In this document: piece by piece, positions 21,428 through 32,547 of the stretch
Position numbering within the stretch: the first letter of the stretch is position 1
Layout: each line of letters starts with the position of its first letter
Origin: Prorocentrum cordatum
Taxonomy: Eukaryota; Sar; Dinophyceae; Prorocentrales; Prorocentraceae
DNA: 64,000 nt
Assembly (NCBI GenBank): GCA_963575745.1
Contig: CAUYUJ010020171.1
Coordinates: 342,308-406,307 of the forward strand
Reading direction: 5' to 3'
Position numbers and translations under genes: made by a program
The notes under the pieces: model-generated
Seen by the model: only the letters and a program-made list of their open reading frames with translations
Databases searched by the model: none
Told to the model about the DNA's origin: nothing

Positions 21428-22055
21428 CTATATCGCCCGATGGGCTGCCCCAGCGCGCGGAGCCTCAAAAGCTCCCGTGCGGCCGCCCGCTGCGCCTTCT
21501 CCCCAGACCATGGTCAGATCCGCGGCCGCCATGCTGCTGGCAAGAACCTGCGCCACGTCCTCGCCTTCGAGAGGTAGCCCTGGAAATGGAACGCTTCGGT
21601 GTTCTAAGGCACCCGCCTCCGCACGAGCGCCGTGTCCTGAACGCAGCTCACAGGGCAGACGCGCCCCCGACTCGGGCTGTGCGAGCCGAGGCCGTTCAGA
21701 TCCACCCCTCCGGCCACGGCCGCCTGCATCACCACCTTTTTGGCGTCCGCTCGCGCGAAGAGCTTCTCGTCGCTGAAGGCGGACATCGGGTCGTGCATCG
21801 TTACGCTGGAGAGCCCCTTCCTCGCCCAGCCCTCGTAGATGGCCAGAGCCTCTACGACGCACAGGCGAGCCTTTGTCTCTTCGCCTTCCTTCGCCTCGAC
21901 TTTGAAGTGGTTACTCGATCAAACCAGGCCCAGGCGTCCCTAGCCCGGGCCTGCTCCAAGACCTCCGCGCGGTGTTCGGGGGGATCTTGTCGCAGCTGTC
22001 GGATGTTCGTCCGCTTTTGACGCGAGGAAGCGCGGTGGTCGGCTGAGCGAGCCAT
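21428..22055 (-). pseudogene. minus-strand coding-like fragment, unknown product
   Basis: One minus-strand frame from about 21,930 to 21,700 reads like ordinary protein, with stretches such as ETKARLCVVEALAIYEGWAR, MHDPMSAFSDEKLFARADAK and VVMQAAVAGGVDLNGL. Frame changes are needed on both sides (ATG-started frames 21,852-22,055, 21,604-21,798 and 21,428-21,862 overlap in different phases). I do not recognise the family. It lies downstream, in the same strand sense, of the broken reverse transcriptase region, so it could be a distal part of that element or an unrelated gene remnant. Confidence 0.3.
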
Positions 22056-22074
22056 CGACCGCCTCGCCCGCGAG

Positions 22075-22890
22075 GTGGATCAGATCCGCAATATGCACCA
22101 TGTCGACACCAATGCCGTCAGCTACAGCATTGGGAGCAGCAGGTGGGATAACGTTGGACAGCGGCAGACTCAGGAGGACATGGCCAGAACGCGGGGGCCA
22201 GACGGGCGGCGGCCGCAGCGAGCGGAGTCGGCGGGCGATGCGCGCGAGGACAATGAACAGACAGCCTGCGGGCTGTCCGTCCCACGCGACAGCCTCTCTC
22301 GTAACCGGCTCGGCCCAAACCTAGCTCGCTCGTTGCGCGCCAGCCCGGGAAAGGATAGGGCGCCGACGCCAGGTCTTCGCAACAAATCAGCTACAACGCC
22401 GGGAAAGCGCGCGCGATCGATGCAAGGCGAAGGCCGAGCCCAGTGGCGCCATCTACAGCGACAGGAATGCGCGTCGAGACGCGGCGGCTGTGCCCGACGC
22501 CATCTGCCGCGGACCCGAGGCAGGTGCATGCCTGACCTACAGGATCTTGGATGGCAGCAGTGGCGGAGGCGAAGCACCAGCCTTATTTCATCAGCTACAG
22601 CGTGGAGGCGGCGCTGAGAAGCGTGAAGGTCGAGCCCGACGTCATCAAGCGCAGCACCGTCGCTGGACCACGCGCCAAGTCCTGCATGGCGGCAGCGGCG
22701 GAGACGAAGTGCAAGCCCAATGCCATCAGCTACAACGACGGGCTGCACCGCGCGTCGCACGGGTCGAGCCCGACTTGATCTCGCGAGATGCAGAGGTCGA
22801 GACCGCCATCGTCGGCTACAGGCCAGATGCCGAGTCAGTCGAAGAAGCGCTTCTCCAGGTGAGAGCGGCTGAACAAATAATTTGACAGCG
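22075..22890 (+). pseudogene. decayed PPR-like repeat cluster
   Basis: Short blocks of the PPR pattern recur in mixed frames on the plus strand: TNAVSYSIG (about 22,110), GWQQWRR (22,549), FISYSVEAALRS and VKVEPDVI (22,590-22,650), and KCKPNAISYN (22,705-22,738). A further VEPDLIS block is near 22,765. Frame changes and stops break any continuous reading, so this is a remnant cluster 3-5 kb from the similar ORF at 17.2-18.95 kb. Confidence 0.55.
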
Positions 22891-22899
22891 CCTTCGCCG

Positions 22900-25800
22900 C
22901 CCGAGTCGCGACGTGCATGCCCCGGCCTTTCGCGCGGCGAGTTGCGCGCTTAGCGGCAGGGTCGCAAGGGGAGTGGCTGGAAATGGATCCACGCGCAGGT
23001 TGGAGCAGGCGGCATTTAACGTTACAAATCGAAATGAGAGCCCGCAACTGGCGACGCACCGACCAATCAGCACGATGGCGGATGCGCGGTCGGATACTTT
23101 CTTTCAGCGCTCGGCGCAGCCATCGCCTCGGCATCGACAAGTTGCAGCGCCCCCAGCTCTCGAAGGCCCCCCGAAAGGACGAGGGCGCCGCGCCGCGCGG
23201 CCCCGCGCGGAGCTACATCTGGCAACGCCACCCAGCTGATGCTCCAGATGACCTCGAAGTGGTTGCGGCGCTGCTCGCGGTTGCACTTGGCCACCTCAAC
23301 TTTCTCGAGCCAGCTCCTGCACGGCTCGCCCCCTGTCTTTGGCGCGACGCTCGCGCCCCGCAGGCCTCTTCTGCTCGCGCGGCCGTTTTGGCCGTTGGGC
23401 GCGCGCCCGCCGGCTCTCGAAGAAAGAAGTTGCCCGCGACGGCTGCCGCCCGTAGAGCCGCTCTTCCACGTGACCTTTCGGGCTTCAGTTTCTGCCCGAT
23501 CCGCCGACCAGCCGCTTCCTCCTGGGAGCGCCGCTCCGCCGCCGGAGCCCGTCGATCGCCGCCCGAGGCCCCCTGGCGCCGGCGGGGGGTCGCCCGCGCC
23601 GGGCGCCAGGTGTTGGGCCCAGACCGCGCAGAGGCACAATTTGATGGCGCCTGTCTTCTGGCGCCCGCGCCTCGACATGCGCGCGACGCATTCCAGCTGC
23701 GTCTCCTCTCCTCTTCACCCCTCCCTTTGGTTGGGGCGGCCTCTTTGGGCGGGCTGCTCCCGCGCGCCCCGCAGACGAATGGCTGCCGGCGCCAGCCCAG
23801 GCGGCGAGACATAACTAATGGTGGAGGTCGCCCGCTTCTCCAGGATGAGCTCCAGCATGGCCTTCACCTAGTCCTCGTTCGTTTCCAAGTCCGCCAAGAT
23901 CATGGTCGGGCTTCGCCCGGTCCGGCACCGCGTCCGGTCCCGCATGGTTTGGCCTGGCGGCCAGTGTTCGGCCGGCTCAGCGCTCTTGCCACCCTGCTTC
24001 CTGGGCGTTGGCGCCTGCGCTCCGCTCCTCGGCCACGTCGGGCAGCTATGGCGCCGGCGCCCATTCCAGCCAGCCTGCCTGCGGATCTGGGGCGCCCCCC
24101 ATGTCCACCTGCGCCTGAGCCCTTCTTGTTCCACGTGGCCGCCCCGCCCCCCATCGCCCCTATATTCCCCCTCGCGAACGCCTGGTGCGACGGGGCGCGG
24201 GGCGGCGTGGCGCGGACGCTCCCCGAGCTCCTCGTCTCGCCAGGTAGCGGGGGATCGCCGTCGTCTCCGCCGTCCTGCGACCCCGACCCCACGTTGCCGC
24301 CATCGGCGCATTCCTCGGGCCCCTTGGCCCCGAGCAAGCGCCCGGCCTGCGCCGAGCCTCGATATTCCGCTTTTCCTTGGTTCTGCTTGCTTCTGGCGCG
24401 AGCCTGCGGGCGCGCTCTCGACGGGCCGCGGCCCTGGTCGCATCTTTTTCGGCGGTCCGAGCACGCGGGGCGGGCGGGGGCTCCTGGCCCTCCTGCTCCT
24501 CCTCTGCCTCCGCCGGGCTTCTGCTATCCGCTTCGGAGGAAAGCGAGCCCCCTAGCCCTCGTCTTCGGACACCAGCGCGGGCCGCGCCCGGCAGCCGAGA
24601 CCCCCGGCTGCCCATCTGGGGCCCAGCGTCGGGAGCGGCCCCCGCCCCCTGTCCCAGCTGGGCCGCGGCCCCCCGGCTGAGTCGCGGCGGCGCAGAGTGG
24701 GCCTCGCGCCCGCGCTGGGCCTCGGCCGACCGGGATCGGGCCGAACGCCTCCCTCCCTGTCTTCGGTCGCTCCAGCTTGTGGAGGCCCATGCCCGGCGCC
24801 CCGCCCCCGCTGGCCGCGGGGCGCTCTTGCGCCCGACGAGCCAGGTCTGGGCGCCTGCGCCCCACCGCTGCGCGACCGATGCGCCTCAGCACTTCGTGGC
24901 CTGATTATAGCTCCTCCTTCGCCTCCATCGCCAGCTGCCGCGTCTCAAGCTCGACGTGCGGCGCGTTTGTCCTGGTCTTCCCCTGAGCGGCCTCGTCTTG
25001 CGCGGCCTCAATCTCCTCGCGCCGGCGGCCCGCCGACGTCTGGCGACGGGGGCGGGCCCTCGTCGCCGAGGCTGCTTTACCGTACTGCTGGCCCTCGGGG
25101 GGGGGGGGGCTGCGTCCCCAGGTGCAGGCCGCTGCGCCATGGACCCCGGCGTCGGGCGCGGCTCCTGAGGCGGGGGGCCCTGCCTCTGCTTTTTCTTTGC
25201 GCTGGCGCCCGTCTCCCGTCTGGAGAGGTGGGCCACCGCCCTGCGGCTCCTGGCCGCGGGGCGTCTTAGCGCGGTGACCCTGGCAGCGGTTCGCGCCGCC
25301 CACCCATCGCCCCATCTTCGCCCGCGCACCCGCTCGCGGATTTTCTTCGCAGCAGTAGCCTGGGCGGCGCTGCGATGCAGGGTCACTGGATTCCAGGCGC
25401 GGGCAGCCCTGCAGACGGCGCGGCTGCCCCGTGCGCGCGAGGAGCTCAGCGTCGACGCCCTAGGTGCCCCTGTCGCCGCGGCGCCCTCGGGCTCACCGCG
25501 CGGCTGGGGCCCCTGTCCGTCGCCCGACGCGCTTGGCTTTCAGTGGCCCTCCGCCGCCCGGGCGCCCCGCGCTCGTCATCCAGTGCGCCTGCGCGCCTCG
25601 CGCTGCTCTGCGCTGCCTCGTCGGCCGGCGACGCTGCCTTCGAGGTCGCCACGCGCGCGCGCGTAGCCCCCTTTCCTCGCAGACACGGCCTCCCCGTCAG
25701 CCCTCGGCATTGCTGCATGTCCGGCGACGGCGGCCCTCTCCTATCTCCAGCGGCGCGCAGGGACGGTTGCAACCCGCCGTCCAGCATGGCCAGACCGCCT

Positions 25801-27045
25801 CTAGATCGCGCCCGATCCTCTTGGCTATCTGGCCTGGTGACCCGTCGCTCAGCAGGGTTTGGGCCAGGGTAGCAGGCGTCTGACGGCCGCGCGGCCCCCC
25901 CTCGGCAAGCTCATTGGGATTGGCGGGCGCCTCCTCTGGCGACGCCGCCGGCGCTGCCCACGCGCGCTCGAAGTCTTTGCTCCTCGAGGCCGCCCCATCG
26001 GGCGACTGCGCCGCCAGCGTCGCATGGGCGTGCGCTATCTCGGAATCGAGCGTGGCTGCTGCGCCTGGAGCTGCCTCGGGTGCGTTGGGGCGCTCGTCTC
26101 TCGGGCCAACCTGGGCCCCGCGATCGGTGGGGGGCCTCCGGGCGGTTCTGGCACCTCCACGAACGGCTCCTCCTTTTCCAGGTTGCGCTGCACGTCCTGA
26201 CATTGACGACGGTCCCGCCATCGGCATCCCTCTAGATCGCCCTCCAAAGTCAGGTACCTGCGCAAGCCGAACGGGGGCGCCTAGTGGCGCGCCAGCGGGG
26301 GCCTCTCCGGCGGCGGTTGGACCAGACCCAGCCGCAGCGACGCCGTTCCCTCCGCTTGGGGGCCGTCATCCCCATGCTGGGGCGGCAGCATCTCACGCAT
26401 TTCCTGATCTGACCTCCTGTTGGCCACCATCTGCCCTCCCTCGGGTTTCCTCCGGGCTCTTTCGGGATGCCTTACGCCACGCCCGCAGGCGCGCCCAAAC
26501 CGCGCGCTCGCGGCCAAGCGATGTCATCCCGCCATCTGCTGCTGGCGCGTGCCGCGGGTGTTTTCGACTTGCGCCCTGGCCTCCTCGTTCATAGCCTCCG
26601 CCAGCTGCGGCGGGGCCGCGCGGACCGCTTAGCCGACCAACCCTTCCTCTTTGGTCCCATCGGGGACCGCTCGTGGAAACCCCCTTCAGACCTAGGCGCC
26701 GGGCCCTCTGAGGAGAAGGCGGCCTCCTTGGCTCCGTCCCCCGCCCGGGTGCCAGTGGCCGCGCGGCTCGGCTCTTGGGCCTCCTCGTCTGGGGATGCGC
26801 GGATCCAGCGTCAACTTTCCTTCCCCGTTCTGCAGGCGAACTGCCTTTGTCCCCGACTTGCCCTAGCAGGAACGCGAACTCGTCGGTTCGACGTGCTCCT
26901 AACCCACGCTCGTGGGCTCTCCTCCTCCACCTCCTCAGCCTCGTCCTCCTCGTCCTCCTCGTCCTCCTCCAGCTGCTGCTGCTCCTGCGCCTCCTCCTCC
27001 TGCTCCTCCTCCTCTTCCTTCTCCTTTTCCTCCTCCTCCTCCTAT
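22900..27045 (-). pseudogene. GC-rich minus-strand coding-like region, product not recognised
   Basis: Long frames are open on both strands because of high GC, but the minus strand gives more protein-like stretches in changing phases: SWLEKVEVAKCNREQRRNHF (about 23,255-23,320), SPTMILADLETNED (ending near 23,868), REEIEAAQDEAAQGKTRTNA (about 24,985), LAQTLLSDGSPGQIAKRIGR (about 25,810-25,880), and FVEVPEPPGGPPP (about 26,130). None matches a family I can name. It continues in the same sense from the RT-RNase H remnant and may be its C-terminal part, several nested remnants or a separate gene. The plus-strand 587-residue frame at 22,917-24,680 is more likely a shadow. Confidence 0.3.
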
Positions 27046-27063
27046 TCCTATTCCTCCTCCTCG

Positions 27064-27095
<32 letters not shown>

Positions 27096-27120
27096 TTCCT
27101 CCTCGTCCTCCTCCTCGTAC
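26925..27120. repeat. (TCC)n array inside the minus-strand region
   Basis: Interrupted CTCCTC repeats read as poly-Glu on the minus strand, directly after a protein-like stretch (WEEVVACRAELGGACMRY). Confidence 0.85.
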
Positions 27121-29796
27121 CGCATGCAAGCACCACCCAGCTCCGCGCGGCACGCCACCACCTCCTCCCAGAAGGGGTTTTTGCCCCCGAGCATCGCGCC
27201 AGCCGGGCTTGCCTTGGGCGCCACTGGGGCATTTGCGATCGCCGCCGCTGCTCCTGGTCGGCTGACGAACTCCGCCCAGCGCCTCGCCTCCTCCCCGTTG
27301 TCATTCGCGATGCCAGCCGCCGCGGTGCCGGCCCGCTCGGCTGTCTTGGCCTTCCATTCCGCGACCCTTGGCGGCTGCGGAGAATGTCCTGGGGGCGGCC
27401 CACCAACTGCACGGTGCGTCCACGCGACAGCCCCTTCTCCTGGCACTCGCTTTGCAGAGCGCGCCGTTCGCCCCGCGCCACTCTGCAATCACGACGGCTC
27501 CGCCCGGCGTCATCCTGAGTTCCTTCGCGCGGTGAGGCTCCCTCCAGGCCGCCGCCACCTGCTGGGCCACGCTCGCGCCCTCGTCGCTCTGGCACTCCCA
27601 GATCAGCGCCCGGCGCAGCCGGCCCCTCTCGAGGTGCCGCGCCCAGCTCTCCTTCAGGCAGACAACCTCCAAGCCTTCTCCTCCGCAATCTCCCTGGCCT
27701 CCCCCTCCTCCACTCTTGAGGTGGTGTCCGCCGTGACGTTCTGGTGCATGCGGTGCTCGCGACCTCGTAGCAGTGCACGGCCTCCAGACACTTGACCACG
27801 GTGATCAGGAAGCTAGCGCAACGGTTCCGTGCTCGCCGACACTTTGCAATTATCTCCGCCGTACATCACCACGCCCCGCGCCCACCAACCCCCCTCTCCA
27901 GCCGTGGTGGCGAAGGCGGCAAGGTTCATGACTCCGCGATCGCGATGATGGCCCCCTCTTCCTCCTCGACTCCCACAGCCCCCGTGAGCGCGCCCATGAA
28001 GTCAGGGAAGGAGTGGGAAGCGCGCGTGGAGTTGACCCGGTCCACGGTGGCGACGCGCCCCAGCGCAGCGTCCTGCATCACCCAAATCACGTGATAGCGG
28101 GCCCCAGGCAGCGCCAGGCGCTCGTTGATCGTCAGCACCCCCGGTAGAGCGCCAACGTACCTCGTCTTCCACTTGGCGCGGTCCGCGCCCAGCGCGCGCG
28201 CGCGACCTCCTGTGGCTTGCCAGAAGTCGGCCCCGATCACCGGGCCCTCGGTGTCCCCCTCCCGGGGTCCTGCCAAGCGCCTCGGACGCCCCCTCATCAG
28301 AGCATCTGCGGCCCCCCCACAAGGCACCGCCGCATGGCGGGCATGACCAGGCCCAAGCACTGCTGGTTCCCCCATGTGGACCTCCAGGAAGTGTCAGGGG
28401 ATATTCTGCTGGCCGTAGTCCAGTGATGGGTCGGCAAGGAGGCGCGCCGCCTTCTCGATCGCGGGGGGTGGCATTTCGATTGTGCCCTCGGTAGCGGTAT
28501 GCTGGAGGCCCCAGCAGCCACGTTTCCTTCCTCCAAGTCCTTCTCCTCGTTGATCGCATCTTCGCCTGGGCACATTATGATGCCCTCCAGCTCGGTGGCG
28601 CCGCTCTGCGCTGCACGGGTGCCGATGTCTGGCTCCGCCAGCACCTGATCGCCCATCAGGAACGAGCTATGGAAGGGGGCCGTCTCGTCCCATCGCGCGT
28701 CTGCCGGGCGATGGGCCGCATGGCAGCACGTGGCCGTTCCTGCCCATGTCATCCACTCGCCCGGGCTGCCCGTCCAGCCGAACGCGAGCACCGCGCAGAC
28801 GGCCGCGAAGAGGGCTGCGATCTCCACCCCACTCGCCTGCCTCGAGGTCGGCGTCGAGCATGAAAGCGTCCATCTCGTGCACCACCACCCAGCGGAACGC
28901 GTCCATGGCTCAGGAGGGAAAGCAACACACAGACACAATCACAATTCATCGGCGATTTTCCATGAAAATATAGGAAAATATAGGAAGTGGGGGGAAGACA
29001 AAAAACCAGAAAATATTGAAAAATATGGGGAATCCTTTTATTCGTGTATTTATTTGTGTGTCTCAGGGCCCCTTCACAGGTGGTGGTCCTCCTTCGGGCA
29101 GCTCCCGTTGGGCACGGTGCCGTCCCAGATCAGCCGGCCTGTGTCGCTCACGGCGCGGTCGGGGCTCGTCCTGGCCACGCGCGCAGTCGGGGTGCTGGCC
29201 GCCCTGCTGAAGAAGTGCCCGCGGGCGCGAGTGCACAGCAGGGCCCTGCCCTTCCATGGCGCGCCCGTGACCTCGTCGAGGCGGTCCTTGGTGCTGAGGC
29301 GGGGGGCCTCGCCCTCGCCCTCGCCCCCTCCCCAGCCACCTCCCGAGCATGCTCCAGGAGGGCCCCATCTTCCAGCGTGTCCACCGCCAGACTCCACGCA
29401 GCGCCGCGACTGGCCCCTCGCGGGAGCTAGCCCCCCCCGGGGCACCGAGTCGCCCAACTCCACCAGCCTGCCGACCGAGCTCGGGACGCGCTCCTGGTGC
29501 TCCTGGAGGAGATCGTAGTAGACCCCCCCCCCGCCGCGCCCTCGATCTCCGGGGGGCATGCGTGGCCACTTGCCGCCTCGGCCTCCGCCTCCTGAGCCTC
29601 CTCGTGTCCCCTCCCTCGACCCCTGTGCCTCCTGAGCCTCCTCGTCTCCTCCCTCGACCTCTCCCGCCCCCGTGGGCGCCACGTTGCCGCCGCTGGCCTC
29701 CTCGCGCTCGCAATCCGCCCCCCCGCCGAGCCGATGAAGCTCTGCCTGGCCTCCTGTGCGAGCCGACCTGGCCCGCTTCAGCACCGTCTGCGCCAC
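27048..29796 (-). pseudogene. broken reverse transcriptase-RNase H region of a retroelement
   Basis: Read on the minus strand: (i) 29,796-29,074, an N-terminal part ending GRLIWDGTVPNGSCPKEDHH; (ii) after an inserted AT-rich repeat, MDAFRWVVVHEMDAFMLDAD (28,906-28,847); (iii) the RT core with FGWTGSPGEWM (28,753-28,782) and FLMGDQVLAEPDIG (near 28,642-28,662), where family members have LMDD, so the first Asp of the catalytic pair is Gly; (iv) INEEKDLEEG; (v) a connection region (RLALPGARYHVIWV, about 28,090); (vi) RNase H motifs VVMYGGDN (27,849-27,872), ASFLITVVKCLEAVHCYEV and HQNVTADTTSR (27,714-27,743). At least three frame changes, a stop at 27,926 and a missing segment before the RT core show it is dead. 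Element class is not assigned. Confidence 0.65.
28909..29075. mobile_element. AT-rich dispersed repeat inserted in the RT remnant
   Basis: This is 167 bp of AT-rich sequence in GC-rich surroundings, from CTCAGGAGGGAAAG to GTCTCAGGGCCCCTTC. It is homologous to 63,814-63,965, sharing CACAGACACAAT, AAAATAT-rich cores, GTGGGGGGAA, ATATGGGGA and GGGGCCCCTTC. It sits exactly where the RT frame stops (29,074) and resumes (28,906). It could be a transposon remnant or a former intron. Confidence 0.65.
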
Positions 29797-29857
29797 GGGC
29801 TCGGCCGTCTCATGCGATTGGGCATCGCTCCTCTTTGCGACGGCCTTGCCCTGGATC

Positions 29858-30060
29858 GGCGGCGAGCGAGGGGGGAAACGAGAAGGAGAAGGCCTTCTCA
29901 GTTCTCAGAAGGCGGCAGGGCTTCTCAGAAGCCCCCGCGCCTTCTGAGAGGTTTTTTCTGTCTTCGGGGAAGGCTCAGAGAACTTCTCAGACGGCCGGGG
30001 GACTTCCGAGACTTCTGAGAAGGCCCGCCCCTTCTCGCTTCCCCCCTCGCTCGCCGCCGA
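29858..30060. mobile_element. TIR element, 0.2 kb (MITE-like), copy 1
   Basis: A left arm at 29,858-29,886 (GGCGGCGAGCGAGGGGGG...) pairs with a right arm at 30,030-30,058, 28 of 29 positions. Flanks CTGGATC (29,851-29,857) and CTGGACC (30,061-30,067) could be a seven-base target duplication with one change. The interior holds several CTTCTCAGAAG-type inversions. A diverged copy is at 36,976-37,173. Confidence 0.7.
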
Positions 30061-30067
30061 CTGGACC

Positions 30068-31406
30068 GCGTCGTGCGCGTGATCCGCGCTGCGCCGCAGG
30101 CTGAGGGCCCGGACGATGCCGTCAGACGTCGCGGCGATGTGCCCTGGGCTCGAGGTGAAGCCCTCCCGCTGCGCCGCGCAGTTCGAGGCGCGGCTGCCTG
30201 CTGCCGCGGGGGTGCGCCAGCAGCCGCTCCAACGGCTCCCAGGCCGCCGAGGGCCTGGGGCGCTCGGCCGAGCAACCCATCTTCTAGGCGCTCCTCTCTG
30301 CCATGATCTGGGCCAGCGTGGCCTGGGGCAGGGGCCTCCTCCTCCTCCTCCTCCTCCTCCTCCTCCTCCTCCTCCTCCTCCTCCTCCTCCTCCTCCTCCG
30401 CCTCCTCCTCCTCCTCCTCCTCCTCCTCCTCCTCCTCCTCCTCCTCCTGCCCTCCCTCTTGGCCTGGGGCAGGTTTGCTCGGCGGGGCTCGCTCCGGGCC
30501 ACGAGTGCGCCGAATGGCCGTGCGGGGCCGGCTAGTCCACGTCTCGCGAGGGTCGTGCATGGCCACCGGCGCCCGAAGAAGACGCCGATCGTTCCTCTCG
30601 GGCCAGGCGAAAGGGGGGGATTGGGAAAGGGGGGGTTACGAAATCTGCTGCATGCAGCTGGTTTCGGCCTCACCGAGGGGCCCATTCCTCGATACATAGC
30701 CGCCTCCGGCGCCGGGAGGCGCCGGGAAAATCAGCTACGTGAGCTGATTCTCAAACCCCCCCCTTTGCTATCCCCCCCTTTCGCCCGACCCGATCCTCCC
30801 GCGGAGGTTTTGACCGCGCTGCAAGCCGATCTGAATCGCGGAGCCGCCCTTCTGCGCGCGATCGCCTGGGGAATCTGGGTTTCGCTTGTGAGGGTCTCCA
30901 GGAAGTCGAGGCATGTGCCCTGCGGCGGAGGCTCCACTGCCTGGTCCCCGAGTCACTTGCGGATCTCTGCCTCGTGGAGATGTGCCCGCATCTCGCCCGC
31001 CCTGGCGCCCTCGTCCCCTTCCGTCTCCTCGACCCCTCCTGCCGCGGCCTTCTCCAAGAAGAGGGCGGAGTTGGCGAGGCTCTCCTCGTTCAAGAGCCGC
31101 GCCCAGAAGCCCGACGCCAGTCTTCACCGAGCGCGTTCCAAAGTGCCTACTCGCAAGCGTCCGAACAAAAGCGTGGCTTCCTTTGTGGAACGCATCGTAA
31201 ATCCCCCGCGGCGGATCCGGGCCATTTGCGAGTGGTGACTCTGCGAGTTGCGGAGCGCGTTTCTCCAGGTCTCCTGGCCGCCGCGATCCCCGCCGCCTCC
31301 GCGCGGCGCCGGCATACAAGCGCCCCCCTGGGCGCGCGGGCGGGGACCTGGTCGCGAGCGCCAGCTCGAGCAGCGCCTCCCATCCCAGCGCCAGAAGCCC
31401 CTGCAC
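30068..31406 (-). pseudogene. minus-strand coding-like region upstream of the RT remnant
   Basis: Minus-strand frames continue upstream of the RT remnant with protein-like pieces such as MARIRRGGFTMRSTKEATLL (about 31,220-31,165), NEESLANSALFLEKAAAGGV (about 31,100-31,040) and CLDFLETLTSETQIPQAIAR (about 30,910-30,855). Frame changes and a TCC array (30,335-30,450) interrupt it. It may be the 5' (gag-like) part of the same retroelement. No domain recognised. Confidence 0.3.
30335..30450. repeat. (TCC)n array
   Basis: Nearly pure CTC/TCC triplets; long Leu, Pro and Glu frames across it are artefacts. Confidence 0.95.
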
Positions 31407-31409
31407 GTC

Positions 31410-31560
31410 GATGTCTGCCCCTCCTCCTCCTCCTCCTCCTCCTCCGCCTCCTTATTCTGCCCCCTTTCTCATCCCCCTCCTCCCCCTCCTCCTCCTCCTC
31501 CTCCTCCTCCTCCTCCTCCTCCTCCTCCTCCTCCTCCTCCTCCTCCTCCTCCTCCTCCGC
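31410..31560. repeat. (TCC)n array
   Basis: CTCCTC repeat with a short interruption at about 31,440-31,480. Confidence 0.95.
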
Positions 31561-31929
31561 ACACCCCGAGAACAGCCGTGCTCGGGGCGCCCAACGCCCG
31601 CATACCCCCCTTGCGCACCAAGCCCCACCACACGACGTCCGCCCCCTGGCGAGGGAGCTCCGAGCCAGGAGGCTACTCCAGATTTCGTAAGAAAGGGAGG
31701 GGGGTCTCATTTCGGGGGGGGGTCTCTTCCAGGCTATCTTGGAGGGCCTGGGGAGTTGGAATGGCTTGTCTTGGAATGGCTGTCCCTTCTATCACGAAAT
31801 CTGGAGTAGGCTTGCGGATCTCAGCGCGGAAGCAAGCGGCATCGGACTCGCTCTGCATCCTGACAGACCCAGGTTCTGCACAGCGGTCATGGGCACTCTC
31901 GCTGACAGCGGTCACCGCCTTTCAAGCAT

Positions 31930-31961
31930 TGCATATATATATATATATATATATATATTGT
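31930..31961. repeat. (TA)n microsatellite at LINE fragment boundary
   Basis: A pure TA/AT run directly 5' of the truncated LINE frame, a common landing context for truncated retroelements. Confidence 0.9.
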
Positions 31962-32547
31962 GCGGAAGGTGCAGTTTTCGGACCCCCACGGTACCGAACT
32001 GGGTAGCAGGGTTAATATTGTTTGGAAAAAGTTCCTCTCATTCAAAAGCGAAGGATTGATTATGAATGACAGACTGCGCTTGTTTCTTGTGTGCGTGACG
32101 CCAAACGTGTTATATGGGTGCGAAGGTTTCACGCTGACGACATGCTTGGAAAACCGTTTACAGGGAACGCAACGACACATGTTGCGCATGCTATTTGGGT
32201 TACAGCGACGCTGGCAACAACGCCAAGACAACCCCGTTGGACGTCAAACTGGCGACGCCAGCGCATCCAACAGCGACGCCGGCAACGACTCCAGCGAGCA
32301 CGACGCCGATAGAATTTGCGACAAAGCCCACGCGATCGAAGAGGTAGATACCGTTTTAGAACCATGGGTATATTAGATTCAACGTTGGACAATTGAAGCA
32401 AGAGAGGGCATACCCGGGCGACAGAAAACCCGATGGACAGAGGATTTGCGTAAATTGGTCATGGGTTGCTGTAGACATGCTGACTGGCACTGTGTCGCTA
32501 CCACACCGGCGTGGGACGACCTCCAAGGCGCATACCTTCAGCAGTGA
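31960..32547 (+). pseudogene. 3' end of a LINE-type reverse transcriptase ORF, 5'-truncated
   Basis: The frame reads IVWKKFLSFKSEGLIMNDRL, FLVCVTPNVLYGCEGFTLT (32,083-32,139), CLENRLQGTQRHMLRMLFGL, then after an in-frame TAG at 32,374 continues QRWTIEAREGIPGRQKTRWT, EDLRKLVMGCCRHADWHCVA and AWDDLQGAYLQQ to a TGA at 32,545. The order 'TP(T/N)VLYGCE...TQRRMLRM...GR-KTRW-EDL...DW...A...W' is the usual C-terminal tail of non-LTR retrotransposon RT ORFs. A Ser/Asp/Asn-rich stretch (about 32,245-32,310) and the stop show decay. The 5' end abuts a TA run, as expected of 5'-truncated insertion. Confidence 0.7.

Noticed and set aside
22917-24680. 587-codon plus-strand open frame
   Set aside because: High GC keeps many frames open; the minus strand gives more protein-like pieces and this frame is Pro/Arg/Ala-rich without motifs.
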